Positions 60,575-64,000 of a stretch of 64,000 bases of DNA are shown here, piece after piece. The position numbers were made by a program, and so were the translations under genes. The notes under the pieces are model-generated. The model was not told where the DNA came from, searched no databases, and saw only the letters and a list, made by a program, of their open reading frames with translations. Numbering within the stretch: position 1 is the stretch's first letter; each line of letters opens with the position of its first letter. Source of the DNA: Pseudogemmobacter faecipullorum (GTDB lineage Bacteria > Pseudomonadota > Alphaproteobacteria > Rhodobacterales > Rhodobacteraceae); the NCBI RefSeq assembly GCF_020539525.1, contig NZ_JACDXX010000002.1, positions 248,001 through 312,000 on the forward strand, in the 5' to 3' direction.

Positions 60575-62566
60575 ATGAGCCGGCTCGACCGTCTGCTGCG
60601 GCCGCGCCATATTGCCGTGCTCGGCGCCGGCTGGGCGCTGAACGTGATTGAACAATGCCGCAAGATGGGCTTTGCCGGGCCGGTCTGGCCGGTACACCCG
60701 ACAAAAGGCGAAATTGGCGGGCTGAAAGCCTATGCCAGCCTTGCCGATCTGCCCGAACCGCCCGATGCGGTCTTCATCGGGGTGAACCGTTTCGCGACGG
60801 TCGAAGTGGTGGCGGAACTGGCGGCGATGGGCGCGGGCGGCGCGATCTGCTTTGCCGCGGGCTGGACCGAGGCAGGCGAGGCCGGGCTGCAGGCAAAGCT
60901 GGTCGAGGCGGCGGGCGCGATGCCGATCCTCGGGCCCAATTGCTATGGGGTGATCAATTATCTCGACGGGGCTTTGCTCTGGCCCGATCAGCATGGCGGG
61001 GTGCGGGTTGAGGGGGGCGTCGCGCTGCTCAGCCAGTCCTCGAATGTGATCGTCAATCTTGGTATGCAGCAGCGGGGCCTGCCGGTCGGCTATGTGGCCT
61101 GCCTGGGCAATGCGGCGGTGGTTGGCCTGGCCGAGCTGGCAGGTGCCTTGCTGGAAGATCCGCGCATCACCGCAATCGGCATGTATATTGAGGGGATTGA
61201 CGATGCCCCGGCCTTTGCCCGTTTTGCTCATGCGGCGCGAGCGATGGGTAAGGGGATTGTGGTGATCAAAGCCGGCAAGACCGAGCTGTCGCAGATCGCG
61301 GCCGCCTCGCATACCGCCTCGCTGGCCGGGGGCGGCGCGGCCTCTTCGGCCTTCCTGCGCCAGCTCGGTATTGCCGAGGTGAACACGCCGTCAGAGCTGC
61401 TGGAAACGCTGAAAATCTTCCATATCCATGGCACAGGCCTTGGCGAGAATATCTGCTCGCTCTCCTGTTCGGGCGGAGAGGCGGGGCTTGCGGCCGATCT
61501 GGGCCAGGCGCGCGGGCTGAGTTTCCCGCCGGTCCCGCCAGGGGTCGAGGCCGAGCTGGCCGGGGTGCTGGGCCCGATTGTCACTATCGCCAACCCGCTG
61601 GATTACAATACTTTTATCTGGGGCGATCTGGAGAAAACCACCCAGGTTTTCGCGGGTATGCTCAAGGGCTATGACGCGGGCCTCTATATTCTCGACATCC
61701 CGCGCGGGGATCGCTGTGACCCGTCGAGCTATTTCCCGGCGCTGGAGGCGATCCTTGCAGCCCAGGAACTGACCGGTAAACCCGCCTTCCCGCTGGCCTC
61801 GATGGAGGAGAATTTCGGCGAGGCGCGGGTCAGCGAACTGATGGCACGGGGCATTTGCCCACTGCTGGGGTTTGAGACCGGGCTGGCAGCGCTGCGGGCG
61901 GCGCAGACCCGCGCAGGCCTGCCCGGCTGGGAGCCTTTGCCCGCGCAGCCGCCGCGCGAGACCCGGCTTCTGAGCGAGGCCGAGGGCAAGGCGCTGCTCG
62001 CGGCTGCCGGGGTGCCGGTGCCGCGCGCAGTTTCCGCTACGACGCTTGCCGAACTCGGCGCAGCGGCAGAGGGGCTGACACCGCCCCTTGCGCTGAAAGG
62101 GCTGGGCTTCGCGCATAAGACCGAGGCCGGTGCGGTGCGGCTGAATCTGCCCTCGCTGGAGGGGCAGGCGGAAATGCCCGGTGCCAGCGGCTATCTGGCC
62201 GAAGAAATGGTCACCGGCACCCTGGCCGAGGCTCTGCTCGGCCTGCGCCGCGATCCGGTCTATGGGCTGACGCTCACCCTCGGCATGGGCGGGGTCACCG
62301 CCGAGCTGCTGGCCGATACCGTCACCCTGATCTGGCCGGTCCGGCAGGAAGAGGTTCTGGCCGCCCTGCAGGGCTTGCGGCTCTGGCCGCTGCTCGATGG
62401 CTACCGGGGCAGGCCAAGGGCCGATGTTGCCGCGCTGGCCGGGATTGCAACCGCGCTTGGCGCGCTGATGGCCGGGGATGACAGCCTCGAAGAAATTGAA
62501 ATCAATCCGGTCCTGCTGCGCGAAACCGGCGCGGTGGCGGTCGATGCTCTGATCAGGAAGGTGTGA
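60575..62566 (+). CDS. NDP-forming acyl-CoA synthetase (acetate-CoA ligase family)
   Basis: This 663-residue protein has a CoA-binding Rossmann domain (RPRHIAVLGAGWALNVIEQ, residues 10-28), two succinyl-CoA-ligase-like domains from about 145, and an ATP-grasp domain from about 455 (EGKALLAAAGVPVPRAVSA; ALKGLGFAHKTEAGAVRLNL). The phosphorylated His is His246 in AASHTASLAGG. These enzymes make acyl-CoA with ADP and phosphate as products. In the operon it is the best candidate to activate gamma-butyrobetaine or carnitine. CaiC, the usual enzyme, is AMP-forming. Its TGA is 2 bases before the caiD start. Confidence 0.88.
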   Translation: MSRLDRLLRPRHIAVLGAGWALNVIEQCRKMGFAGPVWPVHPTKGEIGGLKAYASLADLPEPPDAVFIGVNRFATVEVVAELAAMGAGGAICFAAGWTEAGEAGLQAKLVEAAGAMPILGPNCYGVINYLDGALLWPDQHGGVRVEGGVALLSQSSNVIVNLGMQQRGLPVGYVACLGNAAVVGLAELAGALLEDPRITAIGMYIEGIDDAPAFARFAHAARAMGKGIVVIKAGKTELSQIAAASHTASLAGGGAASSAFLRQLGIAEVNTPSELLETLKIFHIHGTGLGENICSLSCSGGEAGLAADLGQARGLSFPPVPPGVEAELAGVLGPIVTIANPLDYNTFIWGDLEKTTQVFAGMLKGYDAGLYILDIPRGDRCDPSSYFPALEAILAAQELTGKPAFPLASMEENFGEARVSELMARGICPLLGFETGLAALRAAQTRAGLPGWEPLPAQPPRETRLLSEAEGKALLAAAGVPVPRAVSATTLAELGAAAEGLTPPLALKGLGFAHKTEAGAVRLNLPSLEGQAEMPGASGYLAEEMVTGTLAEALLGLRRDPVYGLTLTLGMGGVTAELLADTVTLIWPVRQEEVLAALQGLRLWPLLDGYRGRPRADVAALAGIATALGALMAGDDSLEEIEINPVLLRETGAVAVDALIRKV

Positions 62567-62567
62567 C

Positions 62568-63371
62568 ATGGCTGAGATGGTGATGCGCGAGGAAGGCCCG
62601 ATCCGCACGCGGCGCGAGGGCGGCATTCTTGAGGTGACGCTGGATGCGCCCAAGGCCAATGCGATCAGCCTGAAAACCAGCAAAATCATGGGGCTGGTGT
62701 TTCGCGACTTCCGCGATGATGACAGCCTGCGGATCTGCATCCTGCGCGCGGCGGGCGAGAAGTTCTTCTGCCCCGGCTGGGATCTGAAAGCCGCGGCCGA
62801 GGGCGATGCGGTGGATGGCGATTACGGCGTCGGCGGCTTTGGCGGGCTGCAGGAACTGCCCAATCTGAACAAGCCGGTGATTGCCGCCGTCCAGGGCATC
62901 TGCTGCGGTGGCGGGCTCGAGCTGGCGCTTTCGGCAGATCTGATCCTGTGCTCGACCAGTGCCACTTTTGCACTGCCCGAGATCCGCTCGGGAACGGTGG
63001 CCGATGCTGCCTCGATCAAACTGCCCAAGCGCATTCCCTATCACGTGGCGATGGATCTTTTGCTGACCGGGCGCTGGTTTGACGCCGAAGAGGCCTTCCG
63101 CTGGGGGCTGATCAAGGAAATCTGCGAAGCGGATCAGCTGCTGGATAAAGCATGGGAGCTGGCGCGTATGCTCGAGGCCGGGCCGCCGCTGGTCTTTGCC
63201 GCGATCAAGGAAGTGGTGCGCGAGGCCGAGAATATGCGCTTCCAGGACGCGCTGAACCGGATCACCAAACGGCTGATGCCGACGGTGGACCGGCTTTATT
63301 CCTCAGAGGATCAGCTCGAAGGCGCGCGCGCTTTCGCGGAAAAACGCGATCCGGTCTGGAAGGGGCGCTGA
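62568..63371 (+). CDS. caiD: Carnitinyl-CoA dehydratase-like enoyl-CoA hydratase
   Basis: This 267-residue crotonase-fold enzyme closely follows E. coli CaiD: GGILEVTLDAPKANAISLKTS at 18-38, the oxyanion-hole part GEKFFCPGWDLKAAAEGDAVDGDYG near 63-87, LNKPVIAAVQGICCGGGLELALSAD near 102, and the identical C-terminal AFAEKRDPVWKGR. It interconverts crotonobetainyl-CoA and L-carnitinyl-CoA. It is the last gene of the operon. The ATG at 62568 is 1 base past the synthetase stop. Conservation of the tail makes the assignment firm. Confidence 0.9.
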   Translation: MAEMVMREEGPIRTRREGGILEVTLDAPKANAISLKTSKIMGLVFRDFRDDDSLRICILRAAGEKFFCPGWDLKAAAEGDAVDGDYGVGGFGGLQELPNLNKPVIAAVQGICCGGGLELALSADLILCSTSATFALPEIRSGTVADAASIKLPKRIPYHVAMDLLLTGRWFDAEEAFRWGLIKEICEADQLLDKAWELARMLEAGPPLVFAAIKEVVREAENMRFQDALNRITKRLMPTVDRLYSSEDQLEGARAFAEKRDPVWKGR

Positions 63372-63413
63372 ACCCGTTCTAGCCTCACCCCTGCGGCAAA
63401 GCGGGGGTGGGGC

Positions 63414-63884
63414 ATGACGCAGGATTATACCAGCCGGGTGATCTGGACCGGAAATCTGGGCACAGGCACTTCGGGCTACCGCGCCTATGCCCGCAGCTGG
63501 GATGTGGCCGTGCCGGGCAAGCCGGTGATCCATTGCTCAAACGATCCGCTGCTTGGCGGCGATCCCACGAAGATGAATCCCGAGGATCTGCTGCTCTCGG
63601 CGCTATCAGCCTGTCATATGCTGTGGTTTCTGCATTACGCTGCGGAGAATGGCCTGGTGGTCAGCAGCTATGAGGACAGGCCGCTGGGCCTGGCCAGGCA
63701 TGGCAAAGGCGGCGCGGGGCAGTTTCTCAGTGCCAGATTGCGCACGGTCATCACCCTGCAGCCCGGCGCAGATACCGCTCTGGCCGATCAGCTGCACCAG
63801 CGGATCGGTGAGGTCTGCTTTATCGCCCGTTCGGTGAATTTCCCGGTGCATCACGACCCGCGCTACCTCAGCGCCGAAGCTTAA
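63414..63884 (+). CDS. OsmC family peroxide-reductase-like protein
   Basis: This 156-residue protein has the OsmC core with two likely redox cysteines, in [16 protein letters not shown] near 67 and [14 protein letters not shown] near 137. The N-terminal [24 protein letters not shown] and [18 protein letters not shown] pieces are typical. OsmC proteins reduce organic hydroperoxides. It follows caiD by 42 bases and could share its transcript, but a separate role is as likely. Its stop overlaps the convergent nadD-like gene. Confidence 0.87.
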   Translation: MTQDYTSRVIWTGNLGTGTSGYRAYARSWDVAVPGKPVIHCSNDPLLGGDPTKMNPEDLLLSALSACHMLWFLHYAAENGLVVSSYEDRPLGLARHGKGGAGQFLSARLRTVITLQPGADTALADQLHQRIGEVCFIARSVNFPVHHDPRYLSAEA

Positions 63885-64000
63885 CCTGCCGCGCCGGTCC
63901 AGTGGCCCTTTGCCCGGATCTCGGTTGAAGAGGCGTCATGCATCGGCAGGGTGACAAAGACCCAGGCAGGGGCTCTGGCCCTGGCAAGGGTCTCGCCGCG
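63881..64000 (-). CDS. nadD: Probable nicotinate-nucleotide adenylyltransferase, C-terminal fragment
   Basis: The reverse strand from the window edge to the stop at 63881 is open and reads [20 protein letters not shown], then WTGAAG and stop. The S-S-T-E-I-R piece near the C-terminus is the NadD/NMNAT-family ISSTxIR motif. Only 39 residues are visible, so the call depends on that motif alone. The stop overlaps the OsmC gene stop on the other strand. Confidence 0.6.
   Translation of the reverse strand, partial: RGETLARARAPAWVFVTLPMHDASSTEIRAKGHWTGAAG

Overview
The window looks like a chromosomal segment of a GC-rich alphaproteobacterium of the order Rhodobacterales (Rhodobacter/Paracoccus-type). 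The evidence is the strong GC bias in third codon positions, family-typical gene pairs (hsp20-DUF1150, trxB divergent from lrp, pgeF-midA-lgt divergent from ubiK, rsmI-yraN-gshB divergent from lppC, a TIGR02186 gene with a TauE/SafE gene), and a dispersed intergenic repeat of the form gcctccggcggggatattt...gacagatga. Genus cannot be settled by eye. Genes are dense, many overlap by 4 bases (ATGA), and most of the window is housekeeping.

Layout. 1-7.2 kb: end of an Hsp70-like gene, a YdcH-like protein, a small heat-shock protein with a candidate RpoH promoter, thioredoxin reductase, an Lrp regulator, pgeF-midA-lgt and ubiK. 7.2-17 kb: a secreted hypothetical, a VOC protein, TIGR02186 with a TauE/SafE permease, purine nucleoside phosphorylase, nfuA-tsaB-rimI, a secreted trypsin-like protease, a universal stress protein and two PaaI thioesterases. 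17-20.3 kb: a MerR gene, then a Zn/Cd/Pb P-type ATPase with its divergent MerR sensor and a textbook 19-bp-spacer MerR promoter. 20.3-27.6 kb: a second, related MerR gene behind a cluster of TGACGT-type palindromes, followed by a beta-oxidation operon (acyl-CoA dehydrogenase, a small ribbon-helix-helix-like protein, a glutathione S-transferase, thiolase, cupin, FadB/J-type enzyme) and a strong terminator.

27.7-49.2 kb: csaA-like, proC, ybjN-like, a membrane-anchored hypothetical with trpS, a rhomboid homologue lacking both catalytic residues, murJ, glnD, lppC, rsmI, yraN, gshB, comM-like, a GST with a cysteine-rich tail, a cobC-like phosphatase with cobU, coaBC, dut, a membrane-anchored MoeB/ThiF protein and a polar amino-acid ABC binding protein with one permease but no ATPase. 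49.2-55.2 kb: an M3 peptidase, tRNA-Arg(CCT), a decayed tyrosine integrase, a lower-GC beta-barrel gene with an excellent terminator, and a LuxR-type regulator. This is the only clearly accessory stretch.

55.6-63.4 kb is the most coherent metabolic system: a GlxA/AraC-type regulator divergent from a carnitine/gamma-butyrobetaine catabolic operon. The genes are BKACE dehydrocarnitine-cleavage enzyme, carnitine 3-dehydrogenase fused to a hot-dog thioesterase, CaiA-like acyl-CoA dehydrogenase, NDP-forming acyl-CoA synthetase and CaiD-like hydratase. Read as a pathway: butyrobetaine to butyrobetainyl-CoA (synthetase), crotonobetainyl-CoA (CaiA), carnitinyl-CoA (CaiD), carnitine (a thioesterase), dehydrocarnitine (dehydrogenase), then glycine betaine plus acetoacetyl-CoA (BKACE). 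The beta-oxidation operon at 21-27.6 kb could take the acetoacetyl-CoA to acetyl-CoA. The window ends with an OsmC-family gene and the 3' end of what is probably nadD. I saw no CRISPR array, rRNA, intact insertion sequence or recognisable anti-phage system.
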